The notes beneath the pieces were generated by a model. It was not told the origin of the DNA. It made no database searches and saw only the letters and a program-made list of their open reading frames with translations. A stretch of DNA of 47,700 bases, from contig JAUJOK010000024.1 of the NCBI GenBank assembly GCA_030447685.1, positions 1 through 47,700 on the forward strand, read 5' to 3'. The DNA is from Armatimonadaceae bacterium (lineage in GTDB: Bacteria > Armatimonadota > Armatimonadia > Armatimonadales > Armatimonadaceae). This document shows, one piece after another, positions 36,177 to 44,101 of the stretch (positions are counted from its first letter, which is position 1; the number at the start of each line of letters is the position of its first letter). A program made the translations under genes and the position numbers.

Positions 36177-36440
36177 TTGCCACACCATGAAGCCAGAGGT
36201 GGATTGGAAGACGACCTCGAAGAGTTTCTGGGAGACGCTGGCGAAGTTATTGGCGGCGGAAGCGGCGAACGGGGATGGAACATAGACATAGAAATCTATG
36301 GTAACGAAGTAGAGTTGCTGGAACAACAGATACAAAGCCTCATCACGTTTCTTCAACAGCAACGAGTTCCGTCTGATTCCTATCTGGATGTCTGGATAGA
36401 GGATGAGCAGCACGCGGAGTATCAGGTATACCAGGGCTAA
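36177..36440 (+). CDS. Small acidic protein of unknown function
   Basis: About 87 residues if the TTG at 36177 is used; a TTG at 36204 is an alternative and no ATG is available, so the start is uncertain. The body is acidic and protein-like: D-D-L-E-E-F-L-G-D-A-G-E-V, G-G-G-S-G-E-R-G-W-N-I-D-I-E-I, then a helical L-E-Q-Q-I-Q-S-L-I-T-F-L and P-S-D-S-Y-L-D-V. The pattern resembles small actinobacterial and similar hypothetical proteins sometimes found beside toxins, but I do not know a function. It sits between the serC hairpin and the toxin-antitoxin pair, 50 bases before the antitoxin. Confidence 0.55.
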   Translation: MPHHEARGGLEDDLEEFLGDAGEVIGGGSGERGWNIDIEIYGNEVELLEQQIQSLITFLQQQRVPSDSYLDVWIEDEQHAEYQVYQG

Positions 36441-36490
36441 TACGTACTGTGAAAGAGGCATGGTTATCCTTCCCGGCAGGAGACAAACAA

Positions 36491-36763
36491 ATGACTATAA
36501 CAATCAGCCCACAGACTGAGGCGCTGCTTAAAGAGCAGGCGGGGCTTCTGGGACAGGATGCGGATTCGCTCGCCGACACGCTGCTCCTGGCCGCGCTGGA
36601 AGAGGCCGCGCGCGATTTTGAAGAAGCCTGCCAGGGAATCGCTGAGGGACTTGCGGATGCAGAGGCTGGGCGCACCTTTTCTTTTGAAGAAGTTCGCGCA
36701 CGGTTCGAAGCCGAGCGCGCGGAAAGACGCCGTCGGCGCAATGTGGTTGCTTCCACGGCCTGA
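36491..36763 (+). CDS. Antitoxin of a type II toxin-antitoxin pair (ParD/RHH-like)
   Basis: Ninety residues from the ATG with AGGAG eight bases upstream (a GTG at 36449 is out-competed). It begins M-T-I-T-I-S-P-Q-T-E-A-L-L, a beta strand and helix as in ribbon-helix-helix repressors, then an acidic helical middle and S-F-E-E-V-R-A-R-F-E-A-E-R, a tail of the kind that wraps around ParE-type toxins. It overlaps the toxin start by one base (TGATG). Expected to bind its own promoter and neutralise the toxin. Confidence 0.8.
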   Translation: MTITISPQTEALLKEQAGLLGQDADSLADTLLLAALEEAARDFEEACQGIAEGLADAEAGRTFSFEEVRARFEAERAERRRRRNVVASTA

Positions 36764-37149
36764 TGGAACCGGAAGAAACGTCTCGCCCCTATGCTTTGCG
36801 GTTTACGCAGCGCGCTCTCCACGATATGGATTCTGCTCATGCTCATTTTATGGAATCGGCAGGGGCAGAGGTCGCGGATGAATGGAGAATAGGACTGCTT
36901 GACGCCGTGGCGACCCTCGCCACCATGCCGCGTCGCCAAGAAGCAGCACCGGAAAGCCGTCGCTTCAAACAGGAGGTGCGGCAGCTTATCTATAGGCGGC
37001 GTCTTGGCAGTGTCGCTTACCGCATACTGTTCACCATCCACGAGGAAAGCGGAGGCGACCCGCCGATGGTGCTCGTCATTCACCTTCGTCACGGAGCGGC
37101 ACGCCCTATCACACGAGCCGAAGCGCGTGAATTAGAAGCAGAGGAATAG
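36763..37149 (+). CDS. RelE/ParE-family toxin
   Basis: Protein of 128 residues translated from the ATG that overlaps the antitoxin stop. It shows the fold order of ParE/RelE toxins: an initial strand (Y-A-L-R-F-T-Q-R-A-L), two helices with W-R-I-G-L-L-D-A-V-A-T-L, a conserved M-P-R-R, then strands with V-R-Q-L-I-Y, Y-R-I-L-F-T-I and V-L-V-I-H-L-R-H-G. ParE members target gyrase and RelE members cut mRNA on the ribosome; which applies here cannot be told. R-H-G-A at the end matches the usual R-H-x-A closing motif. Confidence 0.85.
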   Translation: MEPEETSRPYALRFTQRALHDMDSAHAHFMESAGAEVADEWRIGLLDAVATLATMPRRQEAAPESRRFKQEVRQLIYRRRLGSVAYRILFTIHEESGGDPPMVLVIHLRHGAARPITRAEARELEAEE

Positions 37150-37263
37150 ATGACGCGGGCTACAATGACTGCTCCGGCGGCGGCGGCTTCCCCGCTCCCT
37201 CTACAGCGCCTTCCGTATGGGCGGCAATTCTGCCTGCCGACGACCCGACGGGAGGTTTTTTCC

Positions 37264-37292
37264 ACGACGGCAAGCCCCTGCCCTGGTAGAAT
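37264..37292 (+). promoter_or_regulatory. Candidate promoter upstream of the 70-residue protein
   Basis: ACGACG (37264-37269), 17 bases ending in TGG, then TAGAAT (37287-37292), an extended -10 form also found before gmd. The remaining 37150-37263 holds a poly-T stretch after GGGAGG but no clear terminator stem. Confidence 0.45.
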
Positions 37293-37346
37293 AGATTGCG
37301 CGATAGTAGGAACATATCGAGTAACTTGCGGGGAGATAATACATCA

Positions 37347-37559
37347 ATGAAAGAAATCACTATCGGGATTCGTATCAGTGACGGCGGGCTGGAGTTCTTC
37401 GGAACCGAGGAGGTCAACGCGCTCATTCAGCAGGGGTATCGGGTCAGCCGCATTGAGCCGGACCAGGCGCTGCTGGAGGAGGTTGAATCCGACGACGAGG
37501 AAGAAGGCTTCGCGCTGGCTGGGTGCGAGATTACCGTTACTCTGGACGGGCCTGCCTGA
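37347..37559 (+). CDS. Small acidic protein of unknown function
   Basis: Seventy residues from the ATG with GGGGAGA upstream. It reads as a compact alpha/beta protein: K-E-I-T-I-G-I-R-I-S-D-G, F-F-G-T-E-E-V-N-A-L-I-Q-Q-G-Y-R-V, then a run rich in Glu and Asp (E-S-D-D-E-E-E) and a last strand C-E-I-T-V-T-L-D. I do not recognise the family. It has its own candidate promoter and a hairpin behind it, so it is probably a single-gene unit. Confidence 0.6.
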   Translation: MKEITIGIRISDGGLEFFGTEEVNALIQQGYRVSRIEPDQALLEEVESDDEEEGFALAGCEITVTLDGPA

Positions 37560-37575
37560 CCAATCCACTGCACTG

Positions 37576-37610
37576 ATGCCCGTTCTTTCATGACCGGGCA
37601 TTTGCTCTTG
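37576..37610 (+). terminator. Weak intrinsic terminator
   Basis: ATGCCCG (37576-37582) pairs with CGGGCAT (37595-37601) around a 12-base loop, followed by TTGCTCTTG. It lies 17 bases after the stop of the 70-residue protein. Confidence 0.45.
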
Positions 37611-37658
37611 TCCCGTAACCTCATGCTGCCGCAGCGCGTTTCTTGTACAGGAGAAGCC

Positions 37659-39824
37659 ATGCAGCGCCCCATCATCTTCCTCACAGCCCTTCTGTCTTTG
37701 CTTGCCGCCGCCGCCGTTCCTGCCCTGGCCGCCCTGCCGCCCAAGATCGATATCGAAGGCGCGCTGGGCGATGTGCTGATACGTGAGCGATGGCAGCCCC
37801 TTCTGGTGACGCTGACCAATCCCGACGACGGCGACGCCGTTCAGGGTGAGGTACAGGTGGTGGTGGAAGACGCCAATATGGCGGGGCGACGGCTCGCCAC
37901 CGCCACACGCGCCATATCTCTGGCCCGTGGGCCGGGCCGGGCGCAGACCGTGGTTTATGTGCGTATACCCGAAGGCGTGAATACCGATCTGACGGTCTAT
38001 GTAACCAGCAACGGCGAGACGGTGACACGCAGGCGCTGGGAGCGGGTGGTGACGCTGCCGGAACAGTTCACTCTGCTGGTCGTTTCCGACGCGCCGGATG
38101 CGCTGGCGTATCTGCGGGGAAAATCGCTCGGCGTGGTACCGCGCGGCGGGGTGCTGCGGCGGTTCCAGGAAATGGCCCCGCCGCCACGGCGGGGGCGGAA
38201 CTTCGGCGACCTCCGCACGGAAGACAAAGTCGTTCCTTCCGTACCGGTTCTGCTCCCGGATAAGGCGCTGGGCTATGACGGCGTCGCCATCATCTACCTG
38301 GGCGACATCGCCCCGGATACCCTTTCCGACGCGCAGGTGGCGGCTTTACGCGGCTGGGTGACGGGTGGCGGGCTGCTGGTGGCCAACAGCCCGCGCCTGC
38401 CGGGTGATGAGCGATTCCGTGACTGGCTCCCCGCCCGCTGGGGACCGGCGCAGCCACTGAGCGTCGATCTGCTGGCGGCGCGCTATCGCACGTCCTGGGA
38501 CAAATCCGGGGCGACGGGCATCCTTTACAATCCGCTGACTCCCCTGCCAGGCGCGCGTCCCCTCCTGCCCAACGGCCCGCAGGCGCTGGCCGTTTATCGC
38601 CGCGAGGGGCGCGGGACGGTCGTCGCACTCGGCTTCGACGCCGCCTCACCCGGCTTCGCGGCCTGGCCGGGCAACGAACGCTTGTGGCGTGATGTGGCGG
38701 CGCGCGGCATCACCACACGCGGCGTCGCCCGCGCCCTGGATGAAGACGAAGTGCGCTGGACACGATCCTCGTTTGCAACAGCGGTCATGCGCGCGCCCGG
38801 CCTGCGCGCGCCGTCGTTCGGTTATATCGGCCTGTTCCTGCTGGCGTATCTGATGCTTCTGGTGCCGGTGAACTATGCTGTGCTGAAGCGGCTGGATCGG
38901 CGCGAATGGACATGGCTCACGGTGCCGATTCTGGTAACGCTCTTTTCCCTGGGCGCGTATGCGTTCGGTTACGCCATTAAAGGCGGGCAGATGCGCTTGA
39001 ACACGGCCACCATTATCGAAATGGGGCCGACCAGCGGGCAGGGCGAAGTGACGGCGAGCGCGGGCCTTTTTTCGCCGCGCCGGACTTCATACGATGTTTC
39101 TCTGGCGGATGCCCAGGCGCTGCTTTTTGACCCGGAGATGTGGAACCGAGGGCAAAATAACTATGCACCGCTCATCGTCGGGCAGGACGGCGGGGCGCAT
39201 GCGCGCGATGCGGATGTTTCGATGTGGGCAATGCGGGTTTTCGGGGCGCGAACCACGGCGAACTTCGGCAAAGGCTTACAGGTGCGTCTGCGGGCCGAGC
39301 GTGGGGACATCGTCGGGACCGTGGAAAATCAGACCGGACACCGGCTGGAAGAGGTGCGGGTGTTTGTGGGCGGGCAGCCACAGGCGGGGGTCACGCTGCC
39401 GCCGGGCGAGCGCATACAGGTACGCGTGCCTGGGGGAGTGCGCCTGCTTGGCGCCTTCAGAAACCCGTTTCCCGACCAGTGGAACAACTGGAACTGGGGA
39501 AACGTTTCCGGTAACGTTACCGAAGAGAGCCGGACGCGCGCCGCGATTCAAAGCCGGGTGCAGTCGGTGCTTTTTATGGGGATAAACAATGGAATCAATC
39601 AGCAGCGGATACGGGAACTGGACGGTGGACCACCCGCCGTGCTGGTAGCGGCCTGGAACTATGACCTGCTGCTTCCGCTGCGCGTCAATGGCCGGACGGT
39701 CGGCGCGGGCGACCACGTCAACCTGTTCCTTGTCCACGCGCCCGTCGAGGGGAACATCCCGATGCAGATTCGGCCATTACGGCGGCCTGCGCGCTTCAAT
39801 CTGCGGCAGCCGCGCCGACGCTGA
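37659..39824 (+). CDS. Exported membrane protein with a glutamine-amidotransferase-like domain, function unknown
   Basis: Protein of 721 residues. A signal peptide (F-L-T-A-L-L-S-L-L-A-A-A-A-V-P-A-L-A) precedes an Ig-like beta domain (about 30-130). A domain with V-S-D-A-P-D-A-L, G-V-A-I-I-Y-L-G-D and W-V-T-G-G-G-L-L-V-A-N-S follows, as in GATase1-like folds that lack the catalytic Cys. Two membrane helices occur at about 388-410 and 421-443, then a C-terminal beta-rich region with two Asn-rich segments (W-N-N-W-N-W-G-N and G-I-N-N-G-I-N). This build is common near vWA/BatA-type genes, but none is here. The start ATG has AGGAGA five bases upstream. Confidence 0.75.
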   Translation: MQRPIIFLTALLSLLAAAAVPALAALPPKIDIEGALGDVLIRERWQPLLVTLTNPDDGDAVQGEVQVVVEDANMAGRRLATATRAISLARGPGRAQTVVYVRIPEGVNTDLTVYVTSNGETVTRRRWERVVTLPEQFTLLVVSDAPDALAYLRGKSLGVVPRGGVLRRFQEMAPPPRRGRNFGDLRTEDKVVPSVPVLLPDKALGYDGVAIIYLGDIAPDTLSDAQVAALRGWVTGGGLLVANSPRLPGDERFRDWLPARWGPAQPLSVDLLAARYRTSWDKSGATGILYNPLTPLPGARPLLPNGPQALAVYRREGRGTVVALGFDAASPGFAAWPGNERLWRDVAARGITTRGVARALDEDEVRWTRSSFATAVMRAPGLRAPSFGYIGLFLLAYLMLLVPVNYAVLKRLDRREWTWLTVPILVTLFSLGAYAFGYAIKGGQMRLNTATIIEMGPTSGQGEVTASAGLFSPRRTSYDVSLADAQALLFDPEMWNRGQNNYAPLIVGQDGGAHARDADVSMWAMRVFGARTTANFGKGLQVRLRAERGDIVGTVENQTGHRLEEVRVFVGGQPQAGVTLPPGERIQVRVPGGVRLLGAFRNPFPDQWNNWNWGNVSGNVTEESRTRAAIQSRVQSVLFMGINNGINQQRIRELDGGPPAVLVAAWNYDLLLPLRVNGRTVGAGDHVNLFLVHAPVEGNIPMQIRPLRRPARFNLRQPRRR

Positions 39825-39850
39825 CTTTCCGTTCACACCGCCGGCGGGTT

Positions 39851-40141
39851 TTACTTCGGGTGGGGCCGCCGCTTACCGCGCCGTCCCTTCGGCTCGTCCA
39901 GTACCTCGCCGAGTACCAGACCGCGCAGCATCTCGCGGGGGCTGAGGGTAAAAGCGGCGGGAACCGGGGCGGCGGTGCCGGGCACCTCCTGCGTGGGGGC
40001 GTCCGTCAGTCCCAGGTCAAACGGAGATGTTGTGGTAAGCGCGCCTAATGCTTCCGGCTCTCCCGCTGTCATCGCCGTCACTTTGCGCCGGTAATCTTCG
40101 CGGGTCGGCATCGGGGACGACGCCGGGATACCCCGCTCCAT
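39851..40141 (-). CDS. Hypothetical protein downstream of carbonic anhydrase
   Basis: Ninety-six residues from an ATG preceded by GGGAG, 23 bases after the carbonic anhydrase stop, ending in a very basic tail (G-R-R-G-K-R-R-P). The middle is Pro/Ala/Thr-rich with P-R-E-M-L-R-G-L-V-L-G-E-V-L-D, one likely helix. No recognisable domain; it may be real because the frame is open and follows the anhydrase closely on the same strand, but similar frames occur by chance in this GC-rich DNA. Confidence 0.5.
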   Translation of the reverse strand: MERGIPASSPMPTREDYRRKVTAMTAGEPEALGALTTTSPFDLGLTDAPTQEVPGTAAPVPAAFTLSPREMLRGLVLGEVLDEPKGRRGKRRPHPK

Positions 40142-40164
40142 ACGCTCCCGCTGAAGCCGTCCCT

Positions 40165-40801
40165 CTACCCGCGCCCTGGCAGCCGGGGCTTGCGACCGCG
40201 CGGCCTGCCGCGTTTCGCCCTTTCGAAGGAGACTTCGGCCAGCCTGCCCGTCTTCAGGTCATAGACGAAGCCGCGGACGGATACGGTGTCGGGAATCCAC
40301 GGGCAGGTGCGAACATGCCGTATCTGTTCCCGGACACTGGTCTCCACATCGCCGAACGCCCCGATTTCCGGCACGCGAACGGCTCCGCCCATCTTTTCGC
40401 GGATGCGGGCGCGCAGTTCGTCGTCCTCGAAAGTCATCATGCCGCAGCCGGTGTGGCCGATGAGGACGATCTGATTGACCTCCAGCAGATGAACGGAAAC
40501 GGCCAGCGAGCGCAGCACGTCGCTCGTTGCCAGACCGCCCGCGTTGCGCAGGATATGGGCATCGCCCGCGCGCAGGTTAAGCGCCTTCTCCACCAGCACG
40601 CGCGTATCCATGCAGGTGACGACGGCGAGCCGTTTGGCAGGCGGCAGCGGCAGATCGCCGGTGCCGCCGCCGGACGTTTGCGCCGCCGCCGTCTGCCCCG
40701 TGGAAGGCGGCGGGACGGCGGGAGGGCGGCATTGACTTTTGCCGCTCCGCCTCCTCCATCGCCTTTGTCAGTTCTTTCCGCAGATCGTCTAAGAGTCCCA
40801 T
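40165..40801 (-). CDS. Beta-carbonic anhydrase, with an N-terminal frame change
   Basis: Zinc enzyme interconverting CO2 and bicarbonate. Zinc ligands are visible: Cys in C-M-D-T-R, and His and Cys in H-T-G-C-G; R-N-A-G-G and L-E-V-N-Q-I-V-L-I-G are also typical. The only ATG in the enzyme frame is the Met inside C-M-D-T-R (40611), which would drop the first zinc ligand. The natural N-terminus begins at ATG 40801 as M-G-L-L-D-D-L-R-K-E-L in another frame and would join P-P-A-K-R-L-A-V-V-T-C-M-D after a one-base change near 40700. It is the short form (about 200 residues). It lies behind floA, across a REP-like repeat. Confidence 0.8.
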
Positions 40802-40805
40802 TTTT

Positions 40806-40937
40806 GCCCCCTCCCCCAACCCCCTCCCCCACGCTGCGGGAGAGGGAGCCAGAAGGACCGAGACTTCCCTGAGCCTGCCGTAACGATAATTTCTTTCCCC
40901 CCCTCTCCGCAGCGTGGGGGAGGGGTTGGGGGAGGGC
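40806..40937. repeat. REP-like long inverted repeat
   Basis: Two inverted copies of a C/G-run-rich unit, 40806-40846 and 40899-40937, nearly identical apart from one- or two-base differences in run length, with about 50 bases between. Each contains CACGCTGCGG or its complement and runs of five C or G. The pair fills the gap between floA and the carbonic anhydrase gene and could form a large stem in the transcript. It resembles dispersed intergenic REP units of GC-rich genomes. Confidence 0.75.
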
Positions 40938-40940
40938 AGG

Positions 40941-41927
40941 CTATCCGCCCGTGCCGTTGGATTCCGCCGGCGCCATCCGCCCGATGCCGCTGCGCATGTC
41001 GGTGTCGGCCTGGACGTTGCGCAGGTTGACGTAGTCCATGACGCCCAGATTGCCCGAGCGCAGCGCCTCGGCCATGGCCATCGGCACTTGCGCCTCGGAT
41101 TCCACCACCTTGGCCCGCATCTCCTGCGTGTACGCCTTCATCTCCTGCTCACGGGCAATCGCCATCACGCGCCGCTCCTCGGCCTTGGCCTGGGCGATCT
41201 TCTTATCCGCCTCGGCCTGGTCCGCCTGAAGCCGCGCGCCGATGTTCGAGCCGATGTCCACGTCGGCAATGTCGATGGACAGAATCTCGAAGGCCGTACC
41301 GGCGTCCAAACCCTTCGCCAGAACCGTGCGCGAAATCTGGTCGGGGTTTTCGAGGACGATCTTGTGCGTATCCGACGAGCCGATGGTGGTGACGATGCCC
41401 TCGCCGACACGGGCAAGAACGGTCTGCTCGCCCGCACCGCCGACGAACCGGTCGATATTGGCGCGCACGGTGACGCGGGCGAACGCCTTCAGCTCAACAC
41501 CGTTCTTGGCGACCCCGGCAACGACCGGCGTCTCGATAACCTTCGGGATGACCGACATCTGCACGGCTTCGAGCGGGTTGCGTCCCGCCAGGTCAATCGC
41601 CGCCGCCTTCTCGAACGTCAGCGGAATCTGCGCGCGGAAGGCGGATATAAGCGCATCCTTGACCCGGTCCACGTTGCCGCCCGCCAGATAGTGCGTTTCA
41701 AGCTGGTTGATGTTGATGTCCAGGCCCGCTTTTACCAGAGCGATCAGGGGCAGGACAACCTTTTCCTGGGGGACCTTGCGAAGCCGCATCCCGATCAGGA
41801 CGATGGGATTGACACCCGGCACGCGCGCCGCCAGTGCCGTAATCCAAAGCCCGATGGGGAAGAATTGGAGCGCTACGGCAAAGCCGATAATAACCACGAC
41901 CGCCATGATAATCAGAGTTGTATTCAT
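40941..41927 (-). CDS. floA: Flotillin-like protein FloA
   Basis: Membrane-raft scaffold protein of 328 residues. One N-terminal hydrophobic helix (about 5-27) is followed by the characteristic FloA/YqfA body: [50 protein letters not shown] and a coiled coil [16 protein letters not shown]. Length and order match Bacillus FloA. It follows the nfeD gene on the same strand with 93 bases between, the pairing also seen in Bacillus. It would organise membrane microdomains. Confidence 0.94.
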   Translation of the reverse strand: MNTTLIIMAVVVIIGFAVALQFFPIGLWITALAARVPGVNPIVLIGMRLRKVPQEKVVLPLIALVKAGLDININQLETHYLAGGNVDRVKDALISAFRAQIPLTFEKAAAIDLAGRNPLEAVQMSVIPKVIETPVVAGVAKNGVELKAFARVTVRANIDRFVGGAGEQTVLARVGEGIVTTIGSSDTHKIVLENPDQISRTVLAKGLDAGTAFEILSIDIADVDIGSNIGARLQADQAEADKKIAQAKAEERRVMAIAREQEMKAYTQEMRAKVVESEAQVPMAMAEALRSGNLGVMDYVNLRNVQADTDMRSGIGRMAPAESNGTGG

Positions 41928-42020
41928 TTGACCTTACCTGTCCTCACCGCTTCGTTTCCCGTTTACCAGGAACACGATCAGCGCGACGAAAGCCCACGAC
42001 GAACAGCACCCTACCGGCAG

Positions 42021-42920
42021 CTACGCCGCCCGCGTCTCCGTGCCGGACGCTTCCTCGCCTGCCGCAGCCGCCTGCGCTTCTTCGTCCACCACGACGCGGC
42101 TTCCTTCTACCTTGATGACGATGATGGGCGTCCCCGGCTCCAGGAACTCGCCTTCCGTGACCACATCCACGCGTATACCGTCGATCTCGGCCAGACCCGC
42201 CGGGCGCAGGGTGGTGGTCGACTTGCCGGTGCGCCCCAGGAAATGCGTCATATTGTCCGAGGTCACATATCCCAGCGACGCCCGCTGCTGCATCTGCTGG
42301 CCCAGCTTCTTCCAGACCGGAGAGCGCGGCAGATAGGCGAAAAAGCCGATCAGACTGGCCGCCGTCAGAATGGTCGAAACCGACAGCGCGAACAGGGCGT
42401 TCTCCGAGCCGCCGAGCGTGTAAAACATGCCCACGAACAAAAACAGAAGCCCGATGACGCCCGCCAGACCGTGCCCCGGAACCACATGCGTTTCGAGAAG
42501 AAGGAATGCCAGACCGGCCAGACACAGCACGACGCCGATCCACCCCGCCCCGCCGACCGTAACATGCGCCGCAAAAACGGCTCCGACCGCCAGCACGCCC
42601 AGTGTTCCCGCCAGGCCCCATGTATCCAGGGTAAGCAGATCGATGAAAAGGAGCAGGCAGCCCACCACCAGCAGCGCAATGGTCATCCAGGGTGACACAA
42701 TGACTTTTGCCACCCCTTCCCAGGCGCTCTGCCCGCCCGCCGCGCCGGACGCGGGCGCGCTGCCCTGCGCCTGGCTCGCTACAACTGCTGTCAGACTGAC
42801 GACCAGTGTGAGTAGAAGCCGCAGGAACAAACTGATTCCTGCCTCGACAAGATAACCGCTTCGTGGCTTTCCCTGCCCCCACGCGCCGGGCAGGACGATG
42901 GCGCTGCTCCGCGTGTTCAT
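42021..42920 (-). CDS. NfeD-family membrane protein (FloA partner)
   Basis: Protein of 299 residues from an ATG with GAGGAGG upstream; a longer frame upstream overlaps the anti-sigma gene antisense-like and is not used. A possible export signal or helix (about 29-50, L-F-L-R-L-L-L-T-L-V-V-S-L) leads to about five helices (L-L-V-V-G-C-L-L-L-F-I-D; G-L-A-F-L-L-L-E-T-H-V-V-P-G-H-G) and a C-terminal OB-fold domain (G-L-A-E-I-D-G-I-R-V-D-V-V-T-E-G-E-F-L). The serine-protease domain of long NfeD proteins is absent, as in many short members. Expected to assist flotillin. Confidence 0.88.
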   Translation of the reverse strand: MNTRSSAIVLPGAWGQGKPRSGYLVEAGISLFLRLLLTLVVSLTAVVASQAQGSAPASGAAGGQSAWEGVAKVIVSPWMTIALLVVGCLLLFIDLLTLDTWGLAGTLGVLAVGAVFAAHVTVGGAGWIGVVLCLAGLAFLLLETHVVPGHGLAGVIGLLFLFVGMFYTLGGSENALFALSVSTILTAASLIGFFAYLPRSPVWKKLGQQMQQRASLGYVTSDNMTHFLGRTGKSTTTLRPAGLAEIDGIRVDVVTEGEFLEPGTPIIVIKVEGSRVVVDEEAQAAAAGEEASGTETRAA

Positions 42921-42955
42921 CCCAACTCCTCCTCGAACGGGTCCGTCAGCAGGTA

Positions 42956-43366
42956 CTACTGCATCCGGGCCGCCGTATTCACCGCGAGCGCCTGCGTGAA
43001 GAGGATCGCCCCATAGGCCACGTTGCCCCAAAAGCGACTCACACGCAAACGCAGGCGGGCCACCAAACCCAGCCTCTCCTCGGCGCGCACGGCGGCCATC
43101 TGGGGCGCGAACTCGGCCCATAGATCGAGTTTCGGTTCGTGGCGCACCATGCGCTCATGCAGCAGATCAAGCATCATTGCCATCCGCCGCTCTTCGTGGC
43201 GCACCGCGCGCTCATGCAGCAGATCGAGCATCATCGCCATCTGTCGCTCTTCGCGCGCGCACTGTCCGCACTCTTCCAGATGCTACGCTATCTCCTGCTG
43301 CGCGGGTGGCGGCAGCCCGCCTTCCAGGTAGTCCGACAGAGTCTCCTGGACGTGTTTGCACCTCAT
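42956..43366 (-). pseudogene. Zinc-finger anti-sigma factor with an internal stop and a tandem duplication
   Basis: The ATG at 43366 overlaps the sigma factor stop (ATGA). The frame reads M-R-C-K-H-V-Q-E-T-L-S-D-Y-L-E-G-G, then TAG at codon 28, then H-L-E-E-C-G-Q-C, which is the H-x3-C-x2-C zinc-binding part of zf-HC2 anti-sigma factors. After the zinc finger the sequence M-A-M-M-L-D-L-L-H-E-R occurs twice, 19 residues apart, then a stretch to a possible membrane helix near the end (V-A-Y-G-A-I-L-F-T-Q-A-L). The stop could be read through, be a real null mutation, or be a sequencing error; a restart at an internal Met would lose the zinc site. Confidence 0.78.
43136..43249. repeat. 57-bp tandem duplication inside the anti-sigma gene
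   Basis: Two adjacent 57-base copies, 43136-43192 and 43193-43249, matching at about 51 positions. Because 57 is a multiple of three the frame is kept, so the encoded helix with M-A-M-M-L-D-L-L-H-E-R is doubled. Confidence 0.88.
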
Positions 43367-44073
43367 TTTCCGATCCCTCCCTCCAGAAGCTCCAGGTAAG
43401 GCGTGAAGCGCTTCTTGAACGCCTGCCGCGCCCGGTGAATTTTTGATTTGACGTTGACGATGCTCAGTTCCGTGATGTGCGAAATCTCATCGTAGGAGAG
43501 CTGCTCGAAATCGCGCAGAACCAGCAGCATCCGCGCTTCCGCGGGCATGGTCGCCAGCACGTCGTCCACGACACGCTGAAGATGGCGGGTTTCGCACAGC
43601 GCCGCCACGTTCATGCTCGGATCAATCGGTTCGTTTCCCGGATGCTCGTCCTGCTGCTCTTCCAGTGAATCCTCCGCGATCACCGCCTTGTGGCGCAGAT
43701 GGTTCAGGCAGGTATGCCGCGCGATAGTGTACAGCCAGGTAGAGAAGCGGGCGTCGCCACGAAAATTACGCAGCGCCCGGAGCGCCTTGAGAAACACCTC
43801 CTGAGTGATGTCGTAGGCGTCCTCGCCGTGCACCATGCGCGTCACCACATTGAAGATGGGCGTCTGATACTTTTTAAAAAGCGTCTCGAACGCCCTGGCG
43901 TCCCCGGCTAAATACTGCCGCACCAGAAGCATGTCCGGGTCGGTTCGCGGCACCGTCACGGGGACCGGCGGTTTCTGACCCCGCCCACCAAGGGGGGACG
44001 GGGAACCGCCTTTCCAGGGTACGGCAGCAGCATTTGAATTCATTGGACGAATGCCCTCCGCAAGCGCAAACAT
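43363..44073 (-). CDS. ECF-type RNA polymerase sigma factor
   Basis: Sigma-70 family protein of 236 residues, with the start at ATG 44073 because GGAGG lies about seven bases upstream. Region 2 shows A-F-E-T-L-F-K-K-Y-Q-T-P-I-F-N, D-A-Y-D-I-T-Q-E-V-F-L-K-A-L and F-S-T-W-L-Y-T-I-A-R-H; region 4 shows M-P-A-E-A-R-M-L-L-V-L-R-D and L-S-Y-D-E-I-S-H-I-T-E-L-S, the recognition helix. The N-terminal 40 residues are a flexible Pro/Gly-rich extension. It overlaps the anti-sigma gene start and is followed by nfeD and floA, so it probably drives their expression together with its own. Confidence 0.93.
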   Translation of the reverse strand: MFALAEGIRPMNSNAAAVPWKGGSPSPLGGRGQKPPVPVTVPRTDPDMLLVRQYLAGDARAFETLFKKYQTPIFNVVTRMVHGEDAYDITQEVFLKALRALRNFRGDARFSTWLYTIARHTCLNHLRHKAVIAEDSLEEQQDEHPGNEPIDPSMNVAALCETRHLQRVVDDVLATMPAEARMLLVLRDFEQLSYDEISHITELSIVNVKSKIHRARQAFKKRFTPYLELLEGGIGK

Positions 44074-44101
44074 GAACGATCCTCCGTCGAGGCGGTAGTC
44101 A

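Noticed and set aside
40914..42695. A 593-codon open frame on the + strand
   Set aside because: It is the shadow of floA and nfeD, rich in His/Arg/Asp as expected for antisense of GC-rich genes, with no domain.
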